In this document: one piece after another, positions 11,189 to 24,855 of the stretch
Position numbering within the stretch: position 1 is the stretch's first letter
Layout: each line of letters starts with the position of its first letter
From: Piliocolobus tephrosceles
Lineage: Eukaryota; Chordata; Mammalia; Primates; Cercopithecidae
Assembly (NCBI RefSeq): GCF_002776525.5
Contig: NC_045435.1
Span: 128,479,027-128,543,026 of the forward strand
Reading direction: 5' to 3'
DNA: 64,000 nt
Program-made: the position numbers and the translations under genes
The notes under the pieces: model-generated
Database searches by the model: none
Seen by the model: only the letters and a program-made list of their open reading frames with translations
What the model was told of the DNA's origin: nothing

Positions 11189-13401
11189 CAGTTTTTATCT
11201 GAAGATATGTCCTTTTTCACCATAGTCCTGAATGTGTTCCCAAAGGTCCCTTTGTCGATCCGTCCATGACAGTTTCCAAGGTGCATAATGTAAAGAAAAC
11301 TTTACTGTGTGAGATGATTACACATATCACAGAGTAGTTTCCTACAAAGTGTCTTTCCAGGTTTTGTCTGAGACTATTTCTTTTTTTCACCATTGGCATC
11401 AACATGCTCCCGAATATAACTCAGTAACTGTTACTCCAAAAGGGTTTCCCCGACGCTGTATGAGAAGAGAGGTATAACACGGTGACTGGAATGCACACAT
11501 CACAAAGCAGTTCCTCTGAAAGCTTCTCTCCAGTTTCAGTCTGAACATATTTCCTTTTTCACCGTTAGCCTCAAAGTACTCCCGAATATCCCATCAAACG
11601 CTGAACATAAACAGTGTTAAAAAACTGTTCAATGAAAAGAGAGGCTTAATTGAGCGAGAGAAATAAAGAAGACAGGGGGCAGTTTCACAGAAAGCTTCCT
11701 ACTGGATTTTTCCAGAGGATATTTCTTTCTTCATATTCTAAGGATCGTTCACAAATGTCCTTCCTCGGATGCCACAAAAAGAGTGACTTCAAGTTGCTCA
11801 ATCCAAAGAATTGTTTAACACTTTGAGGTAAATACACAAATCCTAAAGTAGTTGCTCAGAAAGTTTCTCTGCAAGTTTCATCGGAAGACATAACCTCGCA
11901 CACCACAAGCCTCTGGGCATCACTAAATATCCTTCCACAGATTCTGCAAAGACAGAGTTTCGAACCTGGGTGACATAGACTAAACATAAATTCTATGAAG
12001 TGAATGCACATATCAGAGAGCAGATTTTTGGAATGCTTCTTCCTCGATTTAATTTCAGTATTTTTCACTATTCGCCATAGTCCTCAACATGAACCAAAAT
12101 ATCACTTTTTTGGTTTCACGGGAACAGTGTTCAAACACTGCCTGGTGAGAAAAGAGGTATCATTCCCTGAGTGGAATGCATACATCACAAAGTAGTTTCT
12201 CAGAAAGCTTCTATTCAGTTTTTATCTGAAGATATCTCTTCTTTCACCATAGGGCTAAATGTTCTCCAGAATATCCCTTCATGGATTCGTGCATGACGGA
12301 GTTTCCAAACTGTGCAATATAAAAAATTTTAACTATTCAAGATGAATAAATATATCTAACACAAAGCAGTTTCACAGAAATATTCTTTCCAGTTTTTCTC
12401 TGAAGATATTTCCTTTTTCATCATAGCCCTCCCTATACTCTCGAATGTCTCTTGGTAGCTTTTCTTCAAAAGGGGATTCCAGAATCGTATATGTGAAGAA
12501 AGGTGTATCTCTGTGAGTGGAATGCACATGTCACAAAGCAGCTCCTCAAAAAACTTCTTTCTTGTTTCTATTTAAAGACCTTTCCTTTCTCACCATAAGC
12601 CTCAAAGGGTTCCAGAATATCCCTTTGCAGACTAAACAAAAACAGTGTTATGATACAGCTCAATGAAAAGAGAAGCCTAACAGTGTGAGTGGAATTCACG
12701 TGACACAGAGCAGTTCCACACAAAGCTTCCTTCTGGTTTCTCTCTGTGGTTATTTCTTTTTCAGGATATTCTAAAGTGCGTTTCCAAATATCCTTTCTCA
12801 GATTCCATAGAAACAGTGACTTCAAACTGCTCAATCCAAAGAATGATTTAACTCTATGAGATGAATACAAACATCTCAAAAGACTTGCAAAGAAAGTTTC
12901 TCTCCAATTTTCGATGGAAGACATTTCCTTGCCTCACACAGGCCTCTGGTTGCCACTTACTATCCCTTCCCAGAACCCTGAAAGACAGACTTTGAAACTG
13001 GCAAGTGTAGAGTAAGCTTTAACCTTTGAAAAGAATGGACATGTCAGAGAGCAGTTCCTTCGAGTGATTCTTTCTGTTTTTTATTGGACGACATTTCACT
13101 TTTTGCCACAGTCTTCAATGTGCTCCAAATATCACTCTTTTGGTTTTACATGAACAGTGTTCAAACTGTGCTTTATGAGAAGAAAGTTATAACGCCCTGA
13201 GTGGAATGCACACATCACCAAGGAGTTTCTCAGAAAGCTTCTCTCCACATTTTATCTGACTATGTTTCCTATTTCACCATAGGACGGAATGTGATCACAA
13301 ACATCCATGAGGGAGTTTCCAAGCTGATTAATGTAAAGAAAGCTTCCTCTATGTGAGATGAATAAACATAGCAAAAAGGAGATTCACAGAAAGCTTCTTC
13401 C
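11189..13401 (+). repeat. Alphoid HOR copy A5, complete 13-mer
   Basis: Thirteen monomers in 2213 bp. The left two thirds share variants with copy C6 (51728-53705), such as gatgccacaaaaagagtgac in monomer 4 and ggctaaatgttctccaga in monomer 7. Its monomer 8 (tagccctccctatactctcg) instead resembles the one in copy A1. Confidence 0.9.
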
Positions 13402-14574
13402 CAATTTTTATCTGAAGATATTCCCTTTTTCACCATAGTGCAGAATGTGCTCCCGAAGGTCCCTTCTTGGATCCATCCATGACAGTTCCCAAGCTGCGTA
13501 ATGTAAAGAAAGCTTTGTCTACGTGAGATGATTACACATATCACAGAGTAGTTTCCTAGAAAGCTTCTTTCCAGTTTTTGTCTGAGGCTCTTTCCCTTTT
13601 CACCATCGGCATCAACATGCGCCCAAATATCACTTGGTAGGTGTTTCTCCAAAATGTGTTCCCCGACGCTGTATGAAGAAAGAGGTATAACACTGTGACT
13701 GGAATGAACACATCACAGAGCAGTTCCTCGGTAAGCTTCTCTCCAGTTTCGGTCTGCACATATTTCCTCTTTCTCTGTTAGCCTCAAAGGGCTCCCGAAT
13801 ATCCCATCACACGCTAAACATACACAGGGCTAGAAAACAGCTCAATGAAAGGGGATGCTTATCTTAGTGAGAGGAATTAAGACCACACAGAGCAGTTTCA
13901 CAGAAAGCTTCCTTCTGGATTTTACCTCAGGATATTTCTTTCTCCATATTCTAAGGATGTCGTTCCTCAGATTCCATAGAAACAGTGATTTCAAACTGCT
14001 CAATCCAAAGAATGATTTAACGCTATGAGACGAATACAAACATCACAAAGGAGTTGCGTAGAAAGCCTCTCTCCGATTTTTGATGGAAGACATTTCCTTG
14101 CCTCACACAGGCCTTCGGTTGCCACTACTATCCCTTCGCAGAACACTCAAAGACCGACTTTCAAACTCGGAAGCTTTAAACCTGTGAAAAGAATGGACTT
14201 GTCAGAGAGCAGTTTCTTTGAGTAATTATTTCCGTTTTTTATTGGACGACATTTCACTTTTGCCCTAGTCTTCAACATGCTCTGAATATCACTCTTTTGG
14301 TTTTACAGCAACAGTGTTCAAACCGTGCCTTTTGAGAAGAAAGTTATAACTCCCTGAGTGGAATGCACATATCACGAAGCAGTTTCTAAGAAAGCATGTC
14401 TCCAGTTTTTTTCTGACTATATTTCCTCTTTCACCACAGGTCCGAATGTGATCCCAAATATCCTTTCACGGATCCATTCACGAGGGAGTTTCCAAGGTGC
14501 GTAATGTAAAGAAAGCTTCATATATGTAAGATAAATAAACATAGCAAAAATCAGACTCACAGAAAGCTTCTTTC
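13402..14574 (+). repeat. Alphoid HOR copy A6, shortened: monomers 1, 2, 3, 4/10 hybrid, 11, 12, 13
   Basis: Only seven monomers in 1173 bp. Monomer 4 changes into monomer 10 near 13955-13980: the first half ends tattctaaggatg and the second half carries monomer 10 features (ccatagaaacagtg, caaacatcacaaagg). Monomers 5-9 are missing. This is the product expected from unequal crossover between the paralogous monomers 4 and 10, which removes one 6-monomer half. Confidence 0.85.
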
Positions 14575-16093
14575 CAGTTTTTATCTAAAGATATTTTCTT
14601 TTTCACCCTAGTCCAGAATTTGCTCCAGAAGGTCCCTTCGTGGATCCGTACATAAAAGTTTCCAAACTGCGTAATATAATTAAAGTTTTAACTATGAGAG
14701 ATGCATAAATATATCTAACACAAGGAAGTTTCACAGAAATCTTCTTTCCAGCTTTCCCCTGAGTATATTTCCTTTTTCACCATAGTCGTCGCTATACACC
14801 CGAATATCTCTTGGTAGCTTTTTCTCCTAAAGTGATTCTGGAATCCTCTGGGAGAAGAAAGGTATACTTCTGTGAGTGGAAAGCGTACGTCACAAAGCAG
14901 ATAAGATAGTTCCTCTTTCACCATAGGTCAGAATGTGCTCCCGAATGCCCCTTTGAGAATCTGTGCATGACGGAGTTTCCAAACTCTGTAATGTAATTAA
15001 AGTTTTAAGTATTCGAGATGAATAAATATATCTAACCCAAAGCTGTTTCACAGAAATCTTCTTTCCAGTTTTTGTGTGAGGATATTTCCTTTCTCACCAT
15101 AGTCGTCTCTATACTCTGGAATATCTCTTGGTAGCTTTTTCTCTAAAAAGGGATTCCGGAATGCTCTAGGAGAAGAAAGGTATATTTCTCTCAGTGGAAG
15201 GCAAACGTCACAAAGCAGCTCCTCAGAAAGCTTCTTTTCAGTTTCTATCTGAAGACGTTTCCTTTCTCACCATAAGCCTCAAAGCCCTCCAGAATATCCC
15301 TTCGCAGACTAAACAAAAACTGTGTTATGATACAGCTCAATGAAAAGAGAAGCTTAACTGTGTGAGCGGAATTCACTTGTCACAGAGCAGTTTCACAGAA
15401 TGATTCCTTCCTGTTTCTCTCTGAGGTTATTTTTTTTTTCATGGTATTCTAAGTAGCGTTTCCAAATGTCCTTTCTCAGATTCCACAGAAGCAGTGATTT
15501 CAAATGCTCAATCCAAAGAATGATTTAACTCTACGAGATGAATACAAAGAGCACAAAAGAGTTGCACAGAAAACTTCTCTCTGATTTTGGATGGAAGACA
15601 TTTCCATGCCTCACACAGGCCTCCAGTTGCCCCTTACTATCCCTTCGCAGAAGCCTCAAAGGCCGACTTACAAACTGGGATATGTAGAATAAGCTTTAAC
15701 CCTGTGAAAAGAATGGACATGTCAGAGAGCAGTTTCTTCCAGTGCTTATTTCTGTTTTTTATTGGACGACATTTCACTTTTTGCCATAGTCCTCAATGTG
15801 CTTCGAACATCACTCTTTTGGTTTTACAGGAACAGTGTTCAAACTGTGCCTTATGAGAAGAAAGTTATAACTCCCTGCGTGGAATTCACACATCACAAAG
15901 CAGTTTCTCAGGAAGCTTCTCCAGTTTTTATCTGACTACATTTCCTATTTCACCATAGGCCCAAAGGTGATCCCAACTATCCTTTCGTGGATCCATCCAC
16001 AAGGGAGGTTCCAAGCTGTGTAATGTAAAGAAATCTTCATCTATGTGAGATGAATAAACATAGCAAAAAGCTGATTCACAGAAAGCTTCTTTC
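14575..16093 (+). repeat. Alphoid HOR copy A7, rearranged: 1/7 hybrid, 8 partial, then 7 to 13
   Basis: Starts as monomer 1 and turns into monomer 7 near 14650 (the downstream part reads aactgcgtaatataattaaag). It runs into monomer 8 up to cacaaagcag at 14900, then jumps back into the start of another monomer 7 (ataagatagttcctctttc). The copy lacks monomers 2-6 and repeats 7-8. The 14900 junction has an inverted twin at about 36008. Confidence 0.85.
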
Positions 16094-18306
16094 CAGTTTT
16101 TATCTGAAGATATTTCCTTTTTCACCATAGTCCAGAATGTGCTCCCAAGGTCCCTTCGTGGATCAGTCCATGACAGTTTCCAAGCTGTGTAATGTAAAGA
16201 AATCCTTCTCTATGTGAGATGACTACATATATCACAGAGTAGTTTCCTAGAAAGCTTCCTTCCAGTTTTTGTCTGAGGCTATTTCCCTTTTCATCATTGG
16301 CATCTACATGAGCCCCAATATCACTTGGTACCTGTTTCTCCAAAAGGGTTTCCCTGATGCTGTATAAGAAGAGAGGTTTAAAAATGTGAGTGGAATTCAC
16401 ATGTCACAAAGCAGTTCCTCCGAAAGCTTCTCTCCAGTTGCGGTCTGAACATATTTCCTTTTTCACCATTAGCCTCAAATTGTTCCCAAGTATCCCAACA
16501 CACGCTAAACATACACAGGGCTAGAAAACTGCTCAATGAAAAGTGAGGCTTATCTGAGTGAGAGGGATTAAGAAGACACAGAGTAGTTTCACAGAAAGCA
16601 TTCTTCTAGATTTTACCTGAGGATTTTTCTTTCTCCATAATCTGAGGACCGTTCCCAAATGTCCTTCCTCAGATTCCACAAAAACAGTGATTTCAAGGTG
16701 CTCAATCCAAAGAATGGTTTAACTATAAGAGACGAATACAAACATCACAAAGCAGTTGCTCAGAACGTTTCTCTGCATGTTTCAACGAAAGACGATTCAT
16801 TGCTCATCATAAGCTTCCGGGCATCACTAAATATCCCTTCACAGATTCCTCAAAGACAGAGTTTCAAAACTGGGAAACATAGGGTAAGCATTTACTCTGT
16901 GAAGTGAATGCATATATCTGACACAGATTCGTGGAACGCTTCCTCCTCTATTTTATTTCAGTATATTTCACTACTCGCCATAGTCCTCAATGTGTTCCAA
17001 AATATCACTTTTTCGGTTTCACAGGAACAGTGTGCATACACTGCCTTGTGAGAAAAGAGGTATGACTCCCTGAGTGGAATGCATACATCACAAATTAGTT
17101 TCTCAGAAAGCTTCTATCCAGATTTTATCTGAAGATATCTCCTCTTTCATCGTAGGCCTAAATGTGCTCCCAAATGTCCTTTCGCAGATCTGAGCATGAG
17201 GGAGTTTCCAAACTGCACAATATAATTAAAGTTTTAACTATGTGAGTCCAATAAATATATCTAACACATAATGGTTTCACAGAAATATTCTCTCCATTTT
17301 TTGTATGAGGATATTTCCTTTTTCACCATAGTCGTACCTATACTCCCGAATATCTCTTGGTACCTTTTTCTCCAAAAGGGATTCCGGAATCCTCCAGGGG
17401 AAAAAAGGTATATTTCTGTGAGTGGAATGCACACGTCACAAAGCAGCTCCTCAGAAAGCTTTTCTCCAGTTTCTATCTAAAGACATTTTCTTTGTCACCA
17501 TAAGCTTCAAAGCCCTCTGGAATATCCCCTCGCAGACTAAGTAAAAACAGTGTTATGGTATAGCTCAATGAAAAGAGAAGCTTAACTGTGTGAGGAGAAT
17601 TCACGTGAAAAAGAGCAGTTTCAAAGAAAGCTTCCTTCTGGTTTCTCTCAGATGTTAGTTCTTCTTCAGGATATTCTAAAGAGCATTTCCAAATGTCATT
17701 TCTCAGATTCCAGAGAAACAGTGATTTCAAACTGATCAATCCAAACAATGATTTCACTATTTGAGATGAATACAAACATCACAAAAAAGTTGTGCAGAAA
17801 GCTTCTCTCTGATTTTCAATGGAACATATTCCATTGCCTCACACAGGCCTCCGGTCGACACTTACTATCACTTCACAGAACCCTCGGAGACCGACTTTCA
17901 AACTGGGAAATGTAGAGTAAGCTTTAACCATGTGAAAAGAATGGACATATTAGAGAGCAGTTTCTTCGAGTGCTTCCTTCTGTTTTTATTGGACGATATT
18001 TCACTTATTGTCATAGTCTTCAATGCGCTCTGAATATCACTCTTTTGGTTTTACAGGAACAGTGTTCAAACGGTGCCTTATCAGAAGAAAGTTATAACAC
18101 CCTGAATGGAATGTACACATCACTAAGCAGTTTCTTAGAAAGCTTCTCTCCACTTTTTATCTGACTATATTTCCTATTTCACCATAGGTCTGACTGTGAT
18201 CCCAAACATCCACGAGGGAGTTTCCAAGCTGTGTAATGTAAAGAAAGCTTCGTCTATGTGAGATGAATTAACAAAGCAAAAAGCATATTCACAGAAAGCT
18301 TCCTTT
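16094..18306 (+). repeat. Alphoid HOR copy A8, complete 13-mer
   Basis: Regular unit of 2213 bp with monomers 1-13 in order. There is an exact pJ-alpha box at the monomer 1 position (16114-16130) and another in monomer 8 (17315-17331). Nothing else is inserted. Confidence 0.9.
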
Positions 18307-20300
18307 CAGTTTTTATCTGAAGACAGTTCCTTTCTCACTATAGTCCAGAATGTGCTCCCGAATGTCCCTTGGTGGATTTGTCCTGACAGTTTTCAAGCTG
18401 TGTAATGTAAAGAGTTTTATCTATGTCGGATGACTACAGATATCACAGACTGGTTTTCTAGGAACTTTTATTCCAGTTTTTGTGTGAGGCTATTTCCCTT
18501 TTCACAATCGGCATCAACATGCTCCCGAATATCACTTGGTACCTGTTTCTCCAAAAGGGTTTCAACGATGCTGTATGAGAAGAGAGGTATAACACTGTGA
18601 GTGGAATGCACACGTCACAAAACAGTTCCTCGGAAAGCTTCTCTCCAGCTTCGGTCTGAACATATTCCCTTTTTCACTGTTAGCCTCAAAGTGCTCCCGA
18701 ATATCCCATCACACGTTAAACATACTCAGGGCTAGAAAACTGCTCAATGAAAATAGAGACGTATCTGAGTGAGAGGAATTAAGATGACACAGAGCAGTTT
18801 CACAGAAAGCTTCCTACTGGATTTTACCTGAGGATATTTCTTATCCATAATCCATGGATCGTTCCCAAATGTCCTTCCTCAGATTCCACAAAAACAGTGA
18901 TTTCAAGCTGCTCAATCAAAAGAATGCTTTACCTCTATGAGACGAATACACACATCATAAAGCAGTTGCTCAGAAGGTTTCTCTGCAGGTTTCATCAGAA
19001 GGTTTTTCCTTGCTCACCAAAATCCTCCAGGCATCACTAAATATCCCTTCAGAGATTCTTCAAAGACAGAGTTTCGAACTGGGCAACATAGAGTAAACAT
19101 TAACTCTGTGAAGTGAATGCAACTCTCTGAGAGCAGATTCTTGGAACTATTCTTCCTCGATTTCATTTCAGTATATTTCACTATTCGCCATAGACCTTAA
19201 AGCATTCCGAATATCACTATTTTTGTTTCACAGGAACAGTGTTCAAACACTGTCTTGTGAGAAAAGATGTATAACACCCTGAGTGGAATGCATACATCAC
19301 AAAGTTGTTTCTCAGAAACCTTCTATCCAGTTTTAATCTGAAGATATCTCCTCTTTCACCATAGGCCTGAATGTGATCCCGAATGTCCCTTCACAGATCT
19401 GTGCATGATGGAGTTTACAAACTGTGTAATATAATTAAAGTTTTAACTATGCAAGATGAATAAACATATCTGACACAAAGCAGTTTCAGAGAAATCTTCT
19501 TTCCAGTTTTCGTCTGAAGATATTTCCTTTTTCACCATAGTTGTCGCTATTCTCCTGAATATCTCTTCATGGCTTTTTCTCCAAAAGGCATTCCGGAATC
19601 CTCTAGGAGAAGAAAGGTATATTTCTGTGAATGGAATGCCCACATCACAAAGCAGTTCCTCAGAAAGCTTCTCTCCAGTTTCTATCTGAAGACGATTCCT
19701 TTCTCACCGTAAGCCTCAAAGCCCTCCAGAATATCCCTTCATAGACTAAACAAAAACAGCGTTATGATACTGTTCAATGAAAAGAGAAGTTTAACTGTGT
19801 GAGCGGAATTCACGTGACAAAGAGCAGTTTCATAGAAACCTTCCTTCTGGTTTCTCTCTCAGGTTTTTTGTTTTTCAGGATATTCCAAAGAGGGTTTCCA
19901 AATGTCCTTTCTCAGATTCCACAGAAACAGTGATTTCAAACTGCTCAATCCAAAGAAAGATTTAGCTCTATGAGATGAATACAAACATCATGAAAGAGTT
20001 GTGCAAAATGATTCTCTCTGATATTCCATGAAAGACATTTCCTTGCCTCACACAGGCCTCAAGTTTCCACTTAGTATCCCTTCGAAGAACCCTCAAAGAC
20101 CAACTTTCAAACTGGGAAATGTAGAGTAAGCTTTAACACTGTGAAATGAATGGACATGTCACAGAGCAGTTTCATCGAGAGCTTCTTTCTGTTTTTTATT
20201 GGACGACATTTGACTTTTTGCCATAGTCTTCAATGTACTCCGAATATCACTATTTTGGTTTTACAGGAACAGTGTTCAAACTGTGCTTTATGAGAAGAAA
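18307..20300 (+). repeat. Alphoid HOR copy A9, lacking monomer 13
   Basis: Monomers 1 to 12 in order over 1994 bp. Monomer 12 is cut after atgagaagaaa and continues in the middle of monomer 1 (ctttgtggatcc), so monomer 13 is lost. The reverse-oriented copy D5 (60901-62888, 1988 bp) is bounded by the same junction and has almost the same length. Confidence 0.88.
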
Positions 20301-20918
20301 CTTTGTGGATCCTTCCGTGACAATTTCCAAGCTGCATAATGTAAAGAAAGCTTTATCTATGTGAGATAATTACACATATCACAGAGTCGTTCCCTAAAAA
20401 GCTTCTTTCTAATTGTTGTCTGTGGCTATTTTCCTTTTCACCATCAACACCTGCATGCTCCCGAATATCACTTGGTAGCTGTTTCTCCAAAAGGCATTCC
20501 CTGATGCTGTAAGAGAAGAAAGGTATAACACTGAGTGGAATTCACACATCAAAAAGCAGTTCCTCGGAAAGCTTCTCTCCAGTTTCGGGCTGAACATATT
20601 TCCTTTTTCACTGTTAGCCTCAAACTGCTCCCCAATATCCCATCACACCCTAAATATACACAGAGCCTGAAAACTGTTCAATGAAAAGAGAGGCTTATCT
20701 GTGTGAGAGGAATCAAGATGACACAGATCAGTTTCACAGAAAGCTTCCTTCTGGATTATACCTGCGGATATTTCTTTCTCCATATTCTAAGGATCATTGC
20801 CATATGACCTTCCTCAGATTCCACAAAAACAGTGATTTCAAGCTGCTCAATGCAAAGAATGGTTTATCTCTATGAGACGAATACACACATCGCAAAGCAG
20901 TTGCTCAGAACGTTTTTC
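20301..20918 (+). repeat. Alphoid HOR copy A10, partial: monomers 1 (3' part), 2, 3, 4
   Basis: Starts at the monomer 12/1 deletion junction and ends near the 3' end of monomer 4 (ttgctcagaacg), where array orientation reverses. Confidence 0.88.
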
Positions 20919-20925
20919 TGCGCAA
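20911..20925. other. Orientation switch J1: forward monomer 4 joined to reversed monomer 10
   Basis: Left of this point monomers read forward (cagttgctcagaacg is the end of monomer 4). Right of it they read as reverse complement (gcgcaactcttttgtg is the reversed end of monomer 10). The two share a few bases (tttctg or similar) at the join, so the exact breakpoint is ambiguous within about 6 bp. The same junction, reversed, occurs at about 53705. Confidence 0.9.
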
Positions 20926-22623
20926 CTCTTTTGTGATGTTTTTGTTCATCTCATAGAGTTAAATCATTCTTTGGATTGAGCAGTTTGAAATCACTGTTTC
21001 TGTGGAATCCGAGAAAGGACATTTGGAATCACTGTTTAGAATATCCTGAAAAGAAATAACCTCAAATAGAAACCAGAAGGAATCTTTCTGTGAACCTGCA
21101 GTGTGTCACGTGAATTCTGCTCAAACAGTTAAGCTTCTCTTTTCATTGAGCTGTATCATAACACTGTTCTTGTTTTGTCTGCAAAGGGATATTCTAGGAG
21201 GCTTTGAGTCTTACGGTGAGAAAGGAAACATCTTCAGATAGAAACTGGAGAGAAGGTTTCTGATAAGCTGCTTTGTGACGTGTGCATTTCACTCACAGAA
21301 ATATACTTTTCTTTTCCTAGAGGAATCTGGCATCTCTTTTGGAGAAAAAGCTACAAAACCGATATTTGGGAGTATAGGATAGGCTATGGTGAAAAAGGAA
21401 ATATCCTCAGACAAAAACTGGAAAGAAGATTTGTGTGAAACTGCTTTGTGTTAGATATATTTATTCATCTTGCATAGTTAAAACTTTAATTATATTACGC
21501 CGTTTGGAATCTCCGTCATGCTTGCATCTGCGAAGGGACATTTGGGAGCACATTAAGGCCTACAGTGAAAGAGGAGATATCTTCATATAAAAACTGGATA
21601 GAAGCTTTCTGAGAAGCTACTTTGTGGTGTATGCATTCCACACAGGGAGATATACCTCTTTTCTCACAAGGCAGTGTTTGAAAACTGTTCCTGTGAATCC
21701 GAATATGTGATATTTTGGAACGCATTGAGGACTATGGCAAATAGTGAAATATACTGAAATAAAATCGAGGAAGAAACGTTCCAAGAATCTGCTCTCTGAT
21801 ATGTGCATTCACTTCACAGGGTTAATGATTACTCTATGTTGCCCAATATCGAAACTCTGTCTATGATGTATCTGTGAAGAGATATTGAGTGATGCCTGGA
21901 GGCTTGTGGCGAGTGAGGAAATGTCTTCCAATGAAACCTGCAGAGAAACGTTCTGAGGAAATGCTTTGCAATGTGTGTATTCATCTCCTAGCGTTAAACC
22001 ATTCTTTGGATTGAGCAGCTTGAAATCACTGTTTTTGTGAAATCTGAGGAAGGACATTTAGGAATGATCCTTAGAATTTGGAGAAAGAAATATCCTCAGG
22101 TAAAACCCAGAAAGAAGCTTTCTGTGAAACTGTTCTGTGTCAACTTAATTCCTCTTACTCAGAAAAGCCTCTCTTTTCATTGAGCAGTTTTCTAGCCCTG
22201 TGTATGTTTAACGTGTGATTGGATATTTGGAAGCACTTTGAGGCTAACAGTGAAAAAGGAAATATGTTCAGACTGAAACTGGAGAGAAGCTTTCAGAGGA
22301 ACTGTTTTGTGACATGTGCATTACACTCACAGTGTTATACCTCTCTTTTCTTACAATGTCGGGGAAACCCTTTTGGAGAAACAGGTACCAAGTGATATTC
22401 GAGAGCATGTTGATGCCGATGTTGAAAAGGAAAATAGCCTCAGACAAAAACTGGAAAGAAGCTTTCTAGGAAACTACTCTGTGATAGGTGTAATCATCTC
22501 ACATAGATAAAGCTTTCTTTCCATTACGCAGGTTGGAAACTGTCATGGTTGGATCCATGAAAGGACATTCGGGAGCTCATTCTAGACAATGTTGAAAAAG
22601 TAAATATCTTCAGATAAAAACCG
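20919..22623 (-). repeat. Alphoid HOR copy B1, partial: monomers 10 to 1
   Basis: Begins at J1 inside reversed monomer 10, then runs 9 down to 1 over 1705 bp. The part from 20940 to about 21410 shares rare variants with the forward sequence at 52950-53340: ggcttatcctata-type monomer 8, a gcaggttcacagaaag start to the 10/9 boundary, and a monomer 10 lacking one T in the tttcttttcagg stretch. That marks it as an inverted paralogue. Confidence 0.88.
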
Positions 22624-24855
22624 GAAAGAAGCTTTCTGCGAATCTGCTTTTTGCTATGTTTATTCATCTCACATAGATGAAGCTTTATTTACATTATGCA
22701 GCTTGGAAACTGCCTTGTGGATGGATACACGAAGTGATATTTGGGATCACATTCGGGACTATGGTTAAAGAAGAAATATCGTCAGATAGAAACTAGAGAA
22801 GCTTTCTGAGAAACTGCTTGGTGATGTGTGCATTCCACTGAGGGAGTTATAACTTTCTTCTCATAAGGCACAGTTTGAACATGCTTCCTGAAAAACTGAA
22901 AGAATGATATTCGGAGCACATTAAATACTGTGGCAAAAAGGGAAATGTTGTCCAATAAAAAACAAAGAAGATCTCAAAGAAACTGCTCTCTGACATGTCC
23001 ATTCTTTGCACTGGGTTAAAGCTTACTCTACATGTCCCAGTTGGAAATTCGGTGTTTGAGGTTTCTGCGAAAGTATAGTAATTGGCAACCGGCAGCCTGT
23101 TTGAGGCAAGGAAATGTCTTCTGTCGAGAATCAGAGAGAAGCTTTCCGCACAACTATTTTGTGATGTTTGTATTCATCTCACAGAATTAAATCATTCTTT
23201 GGATTGAGCAGTTTGAAATCACTGTTTCTGTGGAATCTGAGAAAGGACATTTGGAAATGCTCTTTAGAGTATCCTGAAAAACAAATAACCTCAGAAAGAA
23301 ACCAGAAGAAAGCTTTCTGAGAAAATGCTCTGTGTCATGTGAATTCCACTCACACATTTAAGCTTCTCTTTTCATTGAGCTGTATTATAACACTATTATT
23401 GTTTAGTCTGTGAATGCATATTCTGGATGGCTTTGAGGCTTATGGTGAGAAAGGAAAGGTCTTCAGATGGAAACTGGAGAGAAGCATTCTGAGGAGCTGC
23501 TTTGTGATGTGTGCATTGCACTCACAGAAATATACCTTTCTTCTCCTAGAGGATTCCGGAATCCATTTGGAGAAAAAGCGACCAAGAGATATTCGGGAGT
23601 ATAGTAATGACTATAGTGAAAAAGGAAATATCCTCAGACAAATACTGGAAAGAAGATTTTTGTGAAACTGCTTTGTGTTAGATATATTTGTTCATCTCGC
23701 ATAGTTAAAACTTTAATTATATTATGCAGTTTGGAAACTCCATCATGCACAGACCCACGAAGGGTCGTTCAGGAGCACATTCAGTTCTATGGTGAAAGAG
23801 GAGATATCTTAAGATAAAAACTGGATAGAAGCTTTTTGAGAAACTACTTTGTGATGTATGCATTCCACTCAGGGAGTTCTACCACTTTTCTCACATTGCA
23901 GTGTTTGAACACTGTTCCTGTTAAACTGAAAAAGTGATATTTTGGAACGCATTGAGGACTACAGCGAACAGTGAAATATACAGAAATAAAATCGAGGAAG
24001 AAGCGTTCCACGAATCTGCTCTCTGATATGTGCATTCACTTCAGAGAGCTAATGCTTACTCTATGTTGCCCAGTTTCGAAACCCTTGTTTGAGGAATCTG
24101 TGAAGGGATATTTAGTGACGTCCAGAGTCTTGGGGTGAGTGAGGCAATGCTTTCTGATGAGGCCTGCAGAGAAACGGTCTGAGCAACTGCTTTGCAATGT
24201 GTGTATTCGTCTCATAGAGCTAAACCTTTCTTTCGATTGAGCAGCTTGGAATCACTGTTTTTGTGGAATCTGAGGAAGGTCATTTGGGAACCATCTTTAG
24301 AACTTTAGAATATGGAGAAAGAAATAACATGAGGTAAAATCCAGAAGGAATCTTTCTGTGAAACTGCTCTGTGTTGTCTTAATTCCTCTCAAACAGATAA
24401 GCCTCTCTTTTCATTGAGCAGTTTTCTAGTCCTGTGTATATTTAGCATGTGATGGGATATAAGGGAGCACTTTGAGGCTAATGGTGAAAAAGGAAATATA
24501 TTCAGACCGAAACTGGAGAGAAGCCTTCCAAGGAACTGCTTTGTGACGTGTACATTCCAGTCACAGTGTTATACTTCTCTTCTCATACAGCGTCGGGGAA
24601 ACCCTTTTGGAGAAACAGGTATCAAGTGATATTCGGGCGCATGTTGGTGCCGATGGTGAAAAGCAGATAGCTGCAGCAAAAACGCGAAAGAAGCTTTGTA
24701 GGAAGCTACTCTGTGATAAATGTAATCATCTCACATATATAAAGCTTTCTTAACATTGCGCAGCTTGGAAACTGTCATGGATGGATCCACGAAGGGACCT
24801 TTGGGAGCACATTCTGGAATATGTTGAAAAAGGAAATATCTTCAGATAAATACTG
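22624..24855 (-). repeat. Alphoid HOR copy B2, complete 13-mer
   Basis: Regular reversed unit, 2232 bp, monomers 13 to 1. No insertion. Confidence 0.9.

Larger units (their letters stand above)
1978..20918 (+). repeat. Alphoid satellite block A, forward orientation
   Basis: Continuous tandem array of alphoid monomers of about 170-174 bp. They are recognisable by conserved stretches such as cagtttttatctgaagata, tttcaccatag and gagtggaatgcacacatcac, which match the general alpha-satellite consensus in order and spacing. Monomers follow a 13-step order (about 2.22 kb) repeated about nine times, with one compact rearranged zone (13402-16093) and one deletion (20301). By eye, corresponding monomers in different copies differ at several to many positions, so this is an old array and not a homogenised active centromere core. 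The block ends at about 20918, where monomer orientation flips. Confidence 0.95.
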
